From NCBI GenBank assembly GCA_020137815.1, contig CM035355.1, forward strand, positions 7,066,597-7,130,596: a stretch of 64,000 nucleotides of DNA. The letters run 5' to 3'. The notes below the pieces were generated by a model that was not told the origin of the DNA, ran no database searches, and saw only the letters and a list, made by a program, of their open reading frames with translations. Numbering within the stretch: the first letter of the stretch is position 1; the number at the start of each line of letters is the position of its first letter. Origin of the DNA: Hormiphora californensis. Lineage: Eukaryota; Ctenophora; Tentaculata; Cydippida; Pleurobrachiidae. This document shows, piece by piece, positions 49,765 to 62,631 of the stretch. The translations under genes were made by a program, and so were the position numbers.

Positions 49765-50380
49765 TTTCAAAATGTAAAACACTTTTAACTCCGTTATGTT
49801 GCGAGTTTGCTGGTTAATAAATGACGTGTTTTTTGTCAGTTATAATAATAAAAGAAAAAAAATCTGAATGTATATGTTTGTAACGTACGTGACTCAGCGT
49901 ATCAAAATTAGTCGGGTACAGTGGGTATAGAAATCAAACGGAAACCAAACCCGTCTCAAGCACGCCTGGACCGTTCAGACGTGCTTGAGACGGTTAGGGT
50001 TTGGACAGGTTCGGTTTCCGTCTGATTTCCGTTCAGTGAACGTCTCAACCCCGTCTCAACCCCGTCTGGAGCCCGTCTGACTTCCGCCTCGAGCCCGTCT
50101 GACTTCACCTCGAGCCGGCGAGCCCGTATGGGCCGAAACCCGTCTAGACGTCTTGAGCAAATGAGCAAAATCCTTGACATGCTACACAGTCTGTCTGTTC
50201 GGGCTCGCGTAACACCGGGACTTCGGCAAATCTTGAGTGAGGATTGATTTGATTTGATTTGATAAGAGCGGTTGCCATGGGCGTGAACCCCTGTTGGGGA
50301 CCCTACGCACAGGGCCAATCACTTAGTGATACCAGCACCGCTAATGATGGCCGTGGGGTGGGGCGGCGGGGCGGGGTGGC
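49765..50380. other. 3' flank with a hairpin element and CCCGTCTGN repeats
   Basis: 49931-50028 folds on itself (AATCAAACGGAAACC and CCGTCTCAAGCACG with their complements). A short array of CCCGTCTgga/gac units (50048-50150) follows. No gene seen. Confidence 0.55.
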
Positions 50381-50382
50381 GG

Positions 50383-50893
50383 GTTTTTATGTTTCCCTGA
50401 ATGGTATGTGGAGTACACAGAGAAGCAGGAGCATACAATGTGAACTGATCTGTAGACGTGGAAGTAGAATTATCAGCTGTTTAAAGAAGGAGATAAGCAG
50501 GGAGTTAGAGAGCACTGAATTAGAGAGAGAATGAGAGAATAGGAGATATTATATGGAGCACGGATTTGCGGGGAGATAGAGAGTACTGAATTAGAGAGAG
50601 AGTGAGAGAATATTATCTGGCGCTTTAAGCAGGGAGTTAGAGAGCACTGAATTAGAGAGTGAATGAGAGAATAGGAGATATTATATGGAGCACGGATTTG
50701 CGGGGAGATAGAGAGTACTGAATTAGAGAGAGAGTGAGAGAATATTATCTGGCGCTTTAAGCAGGGAGTTAGAGAGCACTGAATTAGAGAGAGAATGAGA
50801 GAATAGGAGATATTATATGGAGCACGGATTTGCGGGGAGATAGAGAGTACTGAATTAGAGAGAGAGTGAGAGAATATTATCTGGCGCTTTAAA
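50383..50893. repeat. Satellite block, copy 1
   Basis: Three units of about 132 bp; each starts GGGAGTTAGAGAGCACTGAA and is built from two related halves of about 66 bp. The lead-in (TTTCCCTGAATGGTATGTGG, 50390) is also found at 53126. Confidence 0.88.
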
Positions 50894-51279
50894 GACAGTA
50901 CATTTCAGAATCGTACCATCTGGCATTACAGATTTCTGGGCATAACATCCTTAGGGCATATTATATGGGCAAAATTTGCAGGGAATCAAATACGCCATTT
51001 CGGGAGATGCGCAATATATACTGGCGCGTTAAAATAAAGTCGGTAATATTGTCCTAGTTTTGGGGCCAGCATCCATTTGGGGAGCTGGATCTATCCCCAG
51101 GGGTCCCAAGATCAATCCAAAAACGGGAAGGAATGTGGTCCGAAAGAAATGGACAATCTCCCAGGCTGCTGCTCTGATTCACGTGGGAGAAAAAAATGGG
51201 GTAAATTCTGGGATTTGGGAAATCCCCTTTGGGATGGGAAAAACCAGTTGGTTTTTGGGAAAAGATGACTAAAATATAG

Positions 51280-51600
51280 GGTTTAAAGAGAATTAAAGAA
51301 AGAAGAGGAAATAAACTGGCGTTTAAAAGGTTTGGGGAAAAAAGAGAGGAAAAAATTAAAATTTTGGGAAAAAAAAAAAGGGAAAAAAAAACCCTAAGGG
51401 GGAGGGGGGGAAAAAAGGGGGGCCCCCCCGGGGGGGAAAATTTTTCCCAAAAAATGAAAAAATTTTAAAAAAAACCCAAAAAAATAAGGGGGATTTGGGA
51501 AAAGGGGGATGGGGAAGGGGGGAAAAACCCCCACCCCAGGGCCCACCAAATTTCCGGGGAGACGGGGGAACCCCAAAAAAAAAAAAAAAAGGGGAGTCTT
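51280..51600. other. Homopolymer-rich, low-complexity stretch
   Basis: Long A, G and C runs with almost no T and no structure, unlike anything else here. It lies between two satellite copies. It looks like collapsed or poor-quality assembly sequence. Confidence 0.6.
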
Positions 51601-51639
51601 AGTGAAGAGCTAAGAGGGAGATTACTTAAGAGGTTACAG

Positions 51640-52140
51640 ACACTGAATTAGAGAGTGAATGAGAGAATAGGAGATATTATATGGAGCACGGATTTGCGGG
51701 GAGATAGAGAGTACTGAATTAGAGAGAGAGTGAGAGAATATTATCTGGCGCTTTAAGCAGGGAGTTAGAGAGCACTGAATTAGAGAGAGAATGAGAGAAT
51801 AGGAGATATTATATGGAGCACGGATTTGCGGGGAGATAGAGAGTACTGAATTAGAGAGAGAGTGAGAGAATATTATCTGGCGCTTTTATAAAGTAAAGTA
51901 ATTTGTCAGATATCGTCCCATTTCTGGGCAGCATCCCATTTCTGGGCATCATCCCTTCGCAGGGCATCATCCCACTCTGGGCACCATCCCTTTGCAGGGC
52001 ATCATCCCATTGCTGGGCGGATCCTCGGCATATGCCTCGGGCGGGTAAGAAAAATGGTCGGTATATTGCCTAGCTGCTTTGGCCCAATGCACTAGTTGGG
52101 GAGCTGGTGCTATACCAGGCCACGATCGTATCTCTAATCA
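51640..52140. repeat. Satellite block, copy 2
   Basis: About two 132-bp units, then a 250-bp tail (51888-52138: CATCCCATTTCTGGGCATC and so on). The tail is repeated almost without change at 53627-53878. The tail itself has internal repeats of TGGGCAxCATCCC. Confidence 0.9.
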
Positions 52141-52150
52141 GAGAGAGATA

Positions 52151-52729
52151 GGCGGAAAACAGCCGTACTGAACTGAACTCCAGTACGCCGACTACTTACT
52201 GAAGGAAAACTGATTCAGTTATTTTCAGTGAACAGCCGTACTGTACTCGAAACTCAAGTGTTATCGCTGTGTTCTCCATCATACAATTCCTACAATCAAA
52301 CATCCAAACTTAGCGAACCAGAGAAGGACGAGCGAGAAAGTCTCTCTACCATAAGTCGATTTTGAGTATAAGGTAAAGGTAACATATGCTAGATACTATT
52401 CTAGAATATTTCGACTATATCGTCGCAGCTCGCGTATACCCCCTTCGTTAATAACCCCCTCTCCTCAGCCCTAATCGCTATCCTCAGCCTCTTCCTATTC
52501 TGATTCGTTCTCTCTCTCTCTTTCTCTCCTGGTATCGTTACAATTCGGATCTTTAGACTAACGTACTATACTGCAGCACATTGTCTCGCGATGGCAATCT
52601 ATCTCGCTTCTAGTGCGGCAAAGAACGAAGAGAGTAAGAGGCTTACCGTACGCGACCACGAGAAGACATATAGACACTCTGCTCTCATTCTATCCGCTCG
52701 CTCTCTACTCTCTCTCTCTACTCTCTCTC

Positions 52730-52792
<63 letters not shown>

Positions 52793-53075
52793 GTCTCTCT
52801 TTCTTTCTCCCTTACTATCTCAGTATCTCTCACTCTCGCGTTTGCAACATTGTTATCAATCACCTGTTAAAACTGGAAGAACTCCAGTAAGTACTCGAGT
52901 ACTCCAGTACACCAGATCTCTCAGTTCTCAAATTTGTGAACTGAGAGAACTGATCAAGCGCGCGATGATTTCGAGGTCAGTTCAGTAAATAGCCGTACTG
53001 GTGCGCGAACTCCAGTATTTTCCTCAGTAAGTAGCCGCCGAACTGGAGTTCAGTTCAGTACGGCTGTTTTCCGCC
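52151..53075. mobile_element. 925-bp terminal-inverted-repeat transposon in the satellite
   Basis: The ends are GGCGGAAAACAGCCGTACTG (continuing about 50 bp) and its complement. ATA lies on both sides (52148-52150, 53076-53078), giving a 3-bp target duplication. There is a sub-terminal copy of the same motif (52225-52245). A CT microsatellite lies inside, and no transposase is seen. The 3-bp duplication and GG-start ends would suit PIF/Harbinger, but ATA is not its usual site. Confidence 0.8.
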
Positions 53076-53125
53076 ATAGGTAGTGAGCGGAAAGAAAGGG
53101 ACACATCTCCCAGGGCTGCTGCTCT

Positions 53126-53878
53126 GTTTCCCTGAATGGTATGTGGAGTACACAGAGAAGCAGGAGCATACAATGTGAACTGATCTGTAGACGTGGAAGT
53201 AGAATTATCAGCTGTTTAAAGAAGGAGATAAGCAGGGAGTTAGAGAGCACTGAATTAGAGAGAGAATGAGAGAATAGGAGATATTATATGGAGCACGGAT
53301 TTGCGGGGAGATAGAGAGTACTGAATTAGAGAGAGAGTGAGAGAATATTATCTGGCGCTTTAAGCAGGGAGTTAGAGAGCACTGAATTAGAGAGTGAATG
53401 AGAGAATAGGAGATATTATATGGAGCACGGATTTGCGGGGAGATAGAGAGTACTGAATTAGAGAGAGAGAGTGAGAGAATATTATCTGGCGCTTTAAGCA
53501 GGGAGTTAGAGAGCACTGAATTAGAGAGAGAATGAGAGAATAGGAGATATTATATGGAGCACGGATTTGCGGGGAGATAGAGAGTACTGAATTAGAGAGA
53601 GAGTGAGAGAATATTATCTGGCGCTTTTATAAAGTAAAGTAATTTGTCAGATATCGTCCCATTTCTGGGCAGCATCCCATTTCTGGGCATCATCCCTTCG
53701 CAGGGCATCATCCCACTCTGGGCACCATCCCTTTGCAGGGCATCATCCCATTGCTGGGCGGATCCTCGGCATATGCCTCGGGCGGGTAAGAAAAATGGTC
53801 GGTATATTGCCTAGCTGCTTTGGCCCAATGCACTAGTTGGGGAGCTGGTGCTATACCAGGCCACGATCGTATCTCTAA
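53126..53878. repeat. Satellite block, copy 3
   Basis: Lead-in, three 132-bp units and the 250-bp tail, combining what copies 1 and 2 show separately. Near identity of the tails points to a very recent duplication. Confidence 0.9.
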
Positions 53879-53879
53879 T

Positions 53880-54719
53880 AACGTTTATAGTATATTTTCA
53901 ATTACGTTTTTAATACGTCTGTTACGTCTGTAAGGTGTCTGTAGGGTGTCTGTACGTAGTTCCCGTCGTAGTTGGGACGTATTTTTTACGTTTGTAGTAC
54001 GTCTGTAGTACGTCTCAAACAAGTTTACAATTACATCCGAAACCACTTACATCCTGAGACCTGAGAGTCGACAGACTGGGAACATGTCAATCAATTGTCA
54101 ATACTGAGTGCCTGAATGTGACATTGTCACACCGTGGACTGACAAAACCACCGAGGTTGTCGCGCGCCATGACCAGTCATAAAGGAAATCCGCGCGGAAA
54201 TTGAAAGTCTGGGTGGAAAATCCACTGAGCTGCAGCTCTTTCAGCATTCCTCCTTCCTGGATTCTGAACTGACTCATATCCGCATTAAGTTTCTATGATT
54301 CTGGTGATTTACCTCTAATTGAGAAAAGATGCATATTTAATGCATGGCTGCATAAATATGCGGATAAATGTACGCCCATCCCCAATCACTCAACAATATC
54401 CCTTGCGCGCTCACACATTACTGACAATGTCTACTTTTCATAGTTTGTCTGGGATAGCGCGTCACGCGATCACACCAACCTTGTGACGTGTGAGCGATCC
54501 CTCAGATTAGATTGATTTGTACAAAATCAAACTCAGGCAAATTTAGGGATCTGGAAACGTGGGATGTGGGTCTAAAAAACAACAATAAATAACGGGGTAT
54601 CAAATATTTTACAGTCCCTTTCTGCTGTCTCTCTTTGTCTCTGATATATCTGATAAAACCAGTCTTATTTGGGGAATCTTTCATCGACAGAGTGGCTCGT
54701 AATTCACCTCTCCCGGCCC
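53880..54719. other. Intergenic region downstream of SKIC8
   Basis: Starts with degenerate ACGTCTGTAGT/GGTGTCTGTA repeats (53910-54020). No supported gene. Confidence 0.4.
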
Positions 54720-57700
54720 TCAAATGGGACATTCGTATACAATGACCTGTTTGTCATCGGACACCGAGACAAGCTTTGAACCATTATCATTGTATGCCAC
54801 ACCCCAAACCTATGGAAAAGAGAGACATGTTACGGAATTACTAGAAATCAGAGACGGGAAATAAAATTCAAATAAATTGTAAAAACACAAAATACAGCAG
54901 TAGAAACACCAAAACATACCTGGTCCGTATGATCGGTAAAAGTGTGGACTGCTTTCCTCATTCCGGCATCCCATACTTTAACCTTGCGATCACTAGAACT
55001 TGTTGCAAAGTGCGTGTTATCAGGACAGAAATCTACACACAACACATATGAACCGTGGCCGCTTAGTGTTCCTGATAGGGGATGGGGTTTGTTAGGGTGG
55101 GGGATACACAAAGAGATATATCTTCTAGCCCAAAGAGCTCTAATCTCTTTACGCGGTGAGAGGGGTCCAAGAAAAAATATCAAGTGATGAATTATATACA
55201 GTTGAGCCAGGGTAACTACACTAACTTCCCGTTTTGGCAATGAAATTCAGCACCTCTTTACATAATATATGCATCTAATTTTGTGGAATTGTGCTACAGG
55301 AGGCCGGGTGAGTCAAATTATGTAACCCTGTTTAACACCTCTACCCGTCTACAATACCATATTGCCTACAATGCCCTAATCCTGTATTATATTCATATAG
55401 TTGTGTTGCGAAAGTCCCTGCTTTTGAGACGACGGGGTGGGGGGCTGAATTTTAGGGAGGGCTAGCTATCTCGGTTTTTGTCCTGCTAATGAACTAGGGA
55501 GCGACTACCATTCACACAATGCTTTATAAAAACTGAAAGCAATGACACTGACGTTCGAACAAAGATCACTGCTCTGATGTAGCTTTATAAACTTGAATAT
55601 TTCATGTCTCCTGAGTTCTATAGAGTAACAATATTTAATCATCATATAATAGTCTTGCCCTTTCATGATAATATGATACAATTGGGTCTACCACTTGTCT
55701 TTATACCGCTTTGGATACATAACTGATCTGCTTTGTTTTTCTCTAATCTGGTTACCCCATGAGATGGATACCACAGATCAGCCCACATTTTGTTTGTCTT
55801 ATATCCACCACTCATTTGGCACGGACCAAATCTTTTGTCCGATAATTGCCCCTATAAATTCATTGCCTTCTTTTCCATACTTTACACCAAGAAAGTTGTA
55901 TTACCACACCTTTTGTGATCATCGTAGTTTAATATTAGGAACCTTTTCTCTTTTTTTTGCACGTACACGTGGCTATTTTTCTATCCATGAGGCAGTCCGA
56001 CTATTGGATGCCGCCAAGCAAAGATAATAGCTCTCAATACGGTCCCTTGCTTGACCTCAGTGACTTGCACCGACACTGTCCGTCTCACTGAATCAACGAG
56101 TGTGTGCTAACAATCTCGATAGCACGCAGAGCAGTTTTGTCAAACAAAGTTATTAGGAACCTTTGAGCCTTATAACTTTGATTAAATTGTGTGGCGATTG
56201 AATTTGGTCGATGCTGTATCCAAGGAAAACACCTTGTTGTGATACACACACTTGACACACACTTGACTAATTCTTACCAATGAGATTAGCGTGTTGTACA
56301 TCGTATATTTTGATGCTCTTGTCATCACTGCATGTTGTAAGGAGCTGGGAGTCGGGAGAGAAGGTGAGGGAGCGGATAGGCATGGCGTGACCTTCCAGGG
56401 TATGGAGCAACTTTCCTGGAGGTAGAGATGATTAGAATTGGGAGAGAGAATTAGGGATTAGAATTGGGAGAGAGGATTAGGGATTAGAATTGGGAGAGAG
56501 AATTAGGGATTAGAATTGGGAGAGATGATTAGGGATTAGAATTGGGAGAGATGATTAGCGATTAGAATTGGGAGAGATGATTAGCGATTAGAATTGGGAG
56601 AGAGGATTAGGGATTAGAATTGGGAGAGATGATTAGTGATTAGAATTGGGAGAGATGATTAGGGATTAGAATTGGGAGAGATGATTAGACCTTAATTAGA
56701 ATTGAAAGAATTAGTAGGTTCTTTCGGAGCGTGTAAAAAGTGAGCAACAGTATTGAGATTTTATTGCTGAGTGTAAAACAAGGGAATAATAAGGCCAAGA
56801 CTATTATAATATTGAGTTGATATGAAATACATTCTGAATAAAGAATAAGGATCGGTTGATTGTTAACTAGCCGCATAATCAGTGAGGAAGGTTAGTTTTC
56901 TACTTCCGGCTGTACAAAATGAGTGGACGGATTTTCTGTAGAACATTCTGAATAAATTCATGATGATTGATGATCATATCTTTTGGGGGCGCGGTTTAGA
57001 AAGGGAGGTATCAGGATCAGGAAATTATACTTTTTGGGAAATATACTCAGGGACCATTTATCGACACGTGTAAACGCCTACACGCTCACTTCACAGAGGT
57101 TTTAAAAGAAGCAAAGTGAGTCGTCGGGGCAGTCAATATTCAACATGTTGTGCTGCTGGTTTGACTTGAATTTGCGATTTTCACCATTGCTTTTTCATAG
57201 TTTTTTGCACAGTGTAGCCTCCAGATATAACTTCACTCACACTCGTGTGTACTAGTGTACATTAGAAATCTGTTTCTTGACGCACCCTTCTGTACGAGTT
57301 AGGTATAATGGCGTCTATATAAGGGCTGTTGCCGTAACGTCTCATGTCTCTATCTCTCTAGTCTCTCTATCTATCTCTCACCTTTCTATCTCTCTATCTC
57401 TCTCACCTTTCTCTCCATTTCTCCTTCTATCTCTCTCTATCTATCTCTCACCTTTCTCTCTCTATCTATCTATCTCTCTCTCTCTCACCTTTCTCTTATA
57501 AGTTCAGACCATCTATCTGTACATGCGCCCCAGTTTCTCTCGCTTGTGATTTATTTTCTCTCTCAATCCCTACCTTTATATTCTCTCTCTCTCATTACTC
57601 AGCATGTTCTACAGAATCGCTTCTTTTGGGTACGCGAAATTAATGCGAACACACCCCTTCTTGAAATCAAGGGAAAGAATTAATTGAAGCTAAAATATGT

Positions 57701-59527
57701 CAATGGAAGGAAGGGAGTAGCAAGGGCCAAGGGATAATAAGGCATACGGTAACCTGTTCATGTTTGTTGGGGTTTCTGTCCTTTTCTGTCCAGTTTGTCT
57801 GTTTGTCAGTTTGTCTGTCTGTCAGTTTGTCTTTTTGTCAGTTTGCCTGTCTGTCAGTATAACTACCTGTAGCCAGATCGAAAATGCACACGATTCCGTC
57901 TATCCCTCCGCAAGCTATAAAGTGCCCATCCGGACTATACGCGATACTCATCACAAACTTTCCTGTTGGCATGGGAAAGGGGTTAGAGCATATAAATCAG
58001 ATAAAACCAGGTGGACAGTGAAGAATTTGGTTTGGAGCCTAGAAAATAGTTTTTTAGAATATCTATACCTCGGGTGTCGAGTGTTTGCTCCAGTTTTCCA
58101 CTTTCAATCCCAAACAAGTTTATCTTGCCGCTGTGGGAGCCACTTCCAATGTACTGACCATCGGGAGAGAAAGCTACAGACCAGCAATCAACTGGACCAG
58201 CATCTGGAAGGAGAGAGGGTTAGTAAATAAATAGTATTATTAATATTTAGTTATTCATAGCTGAATATTCTGAATGATTTATATGAGACTATAAGCTAGT
58301 TTAGTGATCCGTAGCCAGTAAGCTATCCTCTGTTCGTGTGTTTGTACTGTATTTTGCACTGCAATTTGTGTATAATCCAAGATAATTGTTAGCTCACTCT
58401 TTACTCAAGTTCTAACCACTCTTTCTTCTCTTTTTTCTCTCTCTCTCCCTCTTTTCTCATTCTCTCTATCTCTCTCTTTCTCATTCTCTCTTTCTCTCTC
58501 TTTCTCTATCTCTCTCTTTTCTCATTCTCTATTTCTCTCTCCCTCTCTCTTTCTCTCACATAGTAAATCCTCCCATAACGACGGGAAAGACCGGTGATGA
58601 CTGTAATCGGCTGAACTGTGCCACACAGTCCATTACCGGAAATATAGAAAGATATATAGAGAGGGAGAGGGTGAGATAGATTAGATAGGAGGAAGATAGC
58701 AGATAGATAGATCATCGAGAGTCTGCCTTTGAGAACTTTTCCAACTAGTGGGTTCTACAATCAGCAAAACACTTCCTTTTGCTGTCGGCCAGATCTGATC
58801 TCAATAAAGCAGTATTTTATTTCTGGCTTTACTTCTAACTACTCTTTGCCCAATTTTGTGAACGTTCACTGCAAGAAGCCCTATCAGTAGTTGCTTGCCA
58901 TAATGCTTGTCTCATATATAAGACCGTCCTCTCCGCACCGGACCGGAGGCCCGGTGCGGCTACGTGAGGACGCGTAGCGAGGACGGTCTTACCCCAAAGG
59001 GTTAAATCTAAGTTTGATGCTCATATCGGGTGCTGCACCACGCTAGCCAAGTGCTGTCGCGTGCCAACTCTTCTCTCTCTCTTTAGTCTAAATGTGTCTC
59101 TCACTTTTCCCACGCTACCGTGGGAAAACCGTAAGAGCTTCCACTACAAGAACGCGCCACGTGTTCATCTCGTAATGCGTGTTTATCATTTCCGTTGTTG
59201 CATAAACGAAGCGTGATATAAAAGATAAACGATATATGAAGGAGCAGATTGTTGTTATGTTTATCGCGTGCCAGACGGACACCTCCACAATGCTGATTCT
59301 TATTATCCGGGTGAAAGCATTGAAGTATTCTCCCGGGCAGAGAAATAACAAAATTTCTAAACAGAGGTATAATTTCTGGCCTTTGTTCAAAATTAGATGT
59401 TGAACACATTTGATAGACTATATTCTTGATCTTAATTAGGCACACAATGTTTTCAATTATGTTCGACACATGTAGTTAATCAAGTAATATTTCTCAGCTG
59501 CCATGAGCCGGCCTCTCCGCTAATTCG

Positions 59528-59559
<32 letters not shown>

Positions 59560-60034
59560 CTATTCTTACTGGTGGCATACAAATAGCAGGTGTGGGATAG
59601 TTTATTTACAATTTATGATCTGTTCGCATGAATAATTAGAAATATTATTATCTTTTATGAATCATTTACATGTTATATACATACTAGAAAGCCCTATGAC
59701 TCGACAGCCCCCCCACCCGTCTCTATTTACTACAGTTCACGATCTGATAGTCAGTAGACCTACAGATCTGTAACCTACACTACTTCATCTGCAATCAGTT
59801 TTTAATTTGAAATACAGAACCCATGGTGTGAGAAAGATACTATTTTCATATACCTATGCTTTTGATTTGTTTGGAGCTATCGAGATCCCACAATTTGATG
59901 GTTGAATCAAGAGAGGAGGATGCGGCCACTGTGCCCGCACTGTTAATCGTCACTGATACGATACCCAGCTGGTGACCTTTTAGCTCCGACTTGTACTCGA
60001 GAAAATCATCCCTGAAGGAGAGATAGAGAGAGGG

Positions 60035-60125
<91 letters not shown>

Positions 60126-62626
60126 GAGAAGAAGAGTAATGATGTGAAGGTAAAATGAAGCGTCGTTAGTTGATCTGCTAAGAGGACAAGTGAGAGAGAG
60201 AGCAACGCAAAAAGTGACAGTATAATATAGAGCATGGCGTGATCAGGGTCGGCTGGTAGTAGAAAGCTAGAGTGGGGGGGGGCTGGTAGTGGAAGGGGGC
60301 TGGTAGTAGAGAGGAGGGGCTGATCAGTGTGAGTGAGTGATTTTCTGTTTGATATCTCGAGATCATAGGCCGCTGTAACTGTTATAGAGGGAGATAATTA
60401 GAGAATGACAGGGAGGTTGAGTGAGAAATAGAGGGGCAGGTGGTGGGGCAAACAACTCGAGTTTATATTTAGCTGATCCCCTAATTATGTTAGACGTTAG
60501 TTACTTTCTTTCCATCCCTCAAACGTATACTGTTCTCGAAGCAACATAATAAGGCATACATATAAAGATGCCGATTTTCCACATATAATTGTGAAGAATA
60601 CTGGCCATATATGTGAAGAGTTCTGGCCCTTTCTACCCTCTTTTAAATAGCCTTGATTGCCCTATTGCTCAACTGCATCCAACTGCAAATAAGACTACTG
60701 TTGACCATACCATATAAACCTCCCACTGCACACTGTTGTTGGTATGGCTGTTGATATAACTGAAATATTAGGCAACGTAAGGCGTATAATATAATAAAGG
60801 TGCTGATTTATCAAGTCATATTGTCAAGAATCATGGCCTTTGCTACCCTCTTGTAATGCCTTGGTTGCGCTATAATTGCTCAACTCAATAAGATAGCCAA
60901 CTGTAAATTAAACTACTGTTGATCGTTTAAACAGCTCCATCCGCTGTTGTCAGTTGTTGATATAGTTGTTGATAATGTCTCTCCGGGTTGTTGATAATGT
61001 TGGCATCCTTCCCAATGTTCTTACTTTTAATTTAAATATCTGATTGAACTACTATTTCCCAACGTAGCACAATGTCTGATAACTTCCAGTTTCATTTCAA
61101 CAAATCGGCAGATACGGCATTAGCCGTTCTCCTTCTCGCTGTGATGGTGGTTGGTGCTATAGCAAACGCTCTAAGCTTCCTCTACTTCCTTCGCCTTCGG
61201 ACTCGTTCCAAAACAGCATTGTTTTTCAAACGACTCTACTCCGTTATCACTATTACCGATTTCCTTATCTGTATGTCTCTACTACCAGCGATAGATGCGA
61301 CCCTGTCCCCGGGACGAGAAGGTTTCCTGGATAGCAGTGAGAATGTGTGTCTTCTTATGGTATTTCTCCAGTGGCTCCTACCCCAAATGTCCATCTTCTT
61401 AGTTGGAATTATGAGCGTGTTTCGGTTGTACGTGCTGCGTTATCCGTCACGTATCCTAAAACCCCGGTATGCAATCGTAGTACCATTGACGGTGTATGCA
61501 GGGATCATCTTACTGTGCGGGATATTCTGGGTATCCGGTCTGCTGTACCCGAACTACTTTAACAACTGGGCCACATGTGTCCCTGTATTCTTCAGCTCAT
61601 TCAGGAATATCACCAATGAAAACATTACAGAAGGTGAGATCATGAGGGCAATGGCACTTGCAATTCCTTATAACATCGTCCCTGGGATTTCCATTATTCC
61701 CATCTCTGCATCCTGTATCCTAATACTGGTCGAGTTGAAGAGAAGCCGGAAGAAGGCCGTCAGTATCCACTCCTCAAGCCGGACCCAGGTGGAAGCTGCA
61801 AAGACGGTTGTCATGGTTACTGCACTCTACATAACTCTAAACATTCCATACAACGGGTTTCTTGTTTTTGTAGTCAGTAAATTGGCCGCACCAACGGAAT
61901 CTGGTACAAATATTGCTCAGTGGACAGAAGAACGGTTTTACTCCCCCTCCACATCGGCTTTCGTCAACAACTACCTTGGTTTATTAGTGTTCGTGGTGTT
62001 TCCTGGACTGAACAGCCTTCTGAACCCATGGATTTATTACGCCCGAATGCGTCAATTCCGGGCTAAAGTTCAATGTGCCATAGTTAGTTACAACCCCATA
62101 ACCAAGATTATGATAACTATTGACCGAGTGAGTGGAACGGCAGTAGCTCCAGGAGAGGAGATGAGGACGTGTGGAGAAGGGACGGCGTGTGTGAGTGGTA
62201 TTGAGGAGGGTGGAAATGAAGAGGAAGAGGAGGCCGTATGAATAATAGAGATATAAAAGGACTAATAGCTGTGAAAGATATACATTATAGACAGAATAGT
62301 GCTATTTGCTAAATCGTGTCTTGGATTACACTTTGTTTGTGCGTGTAAAATCATAATAATTACATTATGCTATGATACATTGACCAGTGTTTATTTGTCT
62401 CAAGTCCCAACAAGATATAATATATTGGGCACATGCTGTAATAATTACCCTAATAATACCCTAATACCCTAACAAGTAATAATTACCTCCAGTTCCAACT
62501 TTTCACCAAATCATCCACACCCCCTGTAATGATATTCTCCGTGTTATCTTTCTCCGATCGAGCCCAGGCAACCGACCAGATGCTATCCTCGTGACCATTC
62601 TCTCGTTTGTGGCACACCTGGTACAT
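54720..62626 (-). CDS. SKIC8: SKI complex subunit WDR61
   Basis: Seven coding exons keep phase: 62487-62626, 59854-60011, 58069-58203, 57867-57962, 56278-56415, 54920-55071, 54720-54809, giving 302 residues (human WDR61 is 305). It is a seven-blade WD40 propeller that serves the SKI complex (cytoplasmic 3'-5' mRNA decay with the exosome) and the PAF1 transcription complex. Matches to human are strong, such as [64 protein letters not shown] and the C-terminal CPI. The first exon begins five bases after an acceptor-like TAG, so a 5'UTR exon probably lies further right. A GPCR sits antisense in the first coding intron. Confidence 0.94.
56427..56695. repeat. 26-bp tandem repeat in an SKIC8 intron
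   Basis: About ten units of GATTAGAATTGGGAGAGATG with small variants, directly after the acceptor of exon 56278-56415 on the minus strand. Confidence 0.92.
57341..57600. repeat. CT-rich imperfect microsatellite
   Basis: CTAT/CTCT repeats with CACCTTT interruptions, in an SKIC8 intron. Confidence 0.85.
58204..59853. other. SKIC8 intron 2
   Basis: Holds CT-rich tracts (58432-58556, 59527-59555) and the three-way-junction hairpin at 58919-58991. Its 91-122 codon minus-strand open frames have no recognisable domain. Confidence 0.5.
58919..58991. repeat. 73-nt perfect three-way-junction fold
   Basis: A 13-bp closing stem (58919-58931 with 58979-58991), a 9-bp stem (58933-58941 with 58951-58959) and a 5-bp stem (58960-58964 with 58973-58977), all perfect and strongly GC-rich in AT-rich surroundings. 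Confidence 0.75.
60037..60121. repeat. (GA)n microsatellite
   Basis: About 42 GA units just upstream (minus strand) of SKIC8 exon 59854-60011, forming the polypyrimidine side of its acceptor. Confidence 0.95.
61072..62241 (+). CDS. Intact intronless rhodopsin-type GPCR nested in SKIC8
   Basis: A single-exon 389-residue receptor. Seven helices can be followed: [118 protein letters not shown], and TM7 with [16 protein letters not shown] is a normal NPxxY motif, but DRY is replaced by FRL before YVLRYP. N-glycosylation sites (NITNENIT) lie in extracellular loop 2. The tail is acidic ([10 protein letters not shown]). Class A; ligand unknown. It lies antisense to SKIC8 in the intron 60012-62486 and resembles the receptor at 43864. 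Confidence 0.9.
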   Translation: MSDNFQFHFNKSADTALAVLLLAVMVVGAIANALSFLYFLRLRTRSKTALFFKRLYSVITITDFLICMSLLPAIDATLSPGREGFLDSSENVCLLMVFLQWLLPQMSIFLVGIMSVFRLYVLRYPSRILKPRYAIVVPLTVYAGIILLCGIFWVSGLLYPNYFNNWATCVPVFFSSFRNITNENITEGEIMRAMALAIPYNIVPGISIIPISASCILILVELKRSRKKAVSIHSSSRTQVEAAKTVVMVTALYITLNIPYNGFLVFVVSKLAAPTESGTNIAQWTEERFYSPSTSAFVNNYLGLLVFVVFPGLNSLLNPWIYYARMRQFRAKVQCAIVSYNPITKIMITIDRVSGTAVAPGEEMRTCGEGTACVSGIEEGGNEEEEEAV

Positions 62627-62631
62627 GTCTC

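Noticed and set aside
51394-51576. Phe/Pro-rich peptide
   Set aside because: Arises from the homopolymer-rich, probably unreliable stretch.
56427-56695. CRISPR-like array
   Set aside because: The 26-bp units are head-to-tail with no spacers, and the DNA is animal.
59101-59469. 91-122 residue minus-strand open frames in the SKIC8 intron
   Set aside because: Two overlapping frames with no recognisable domain.
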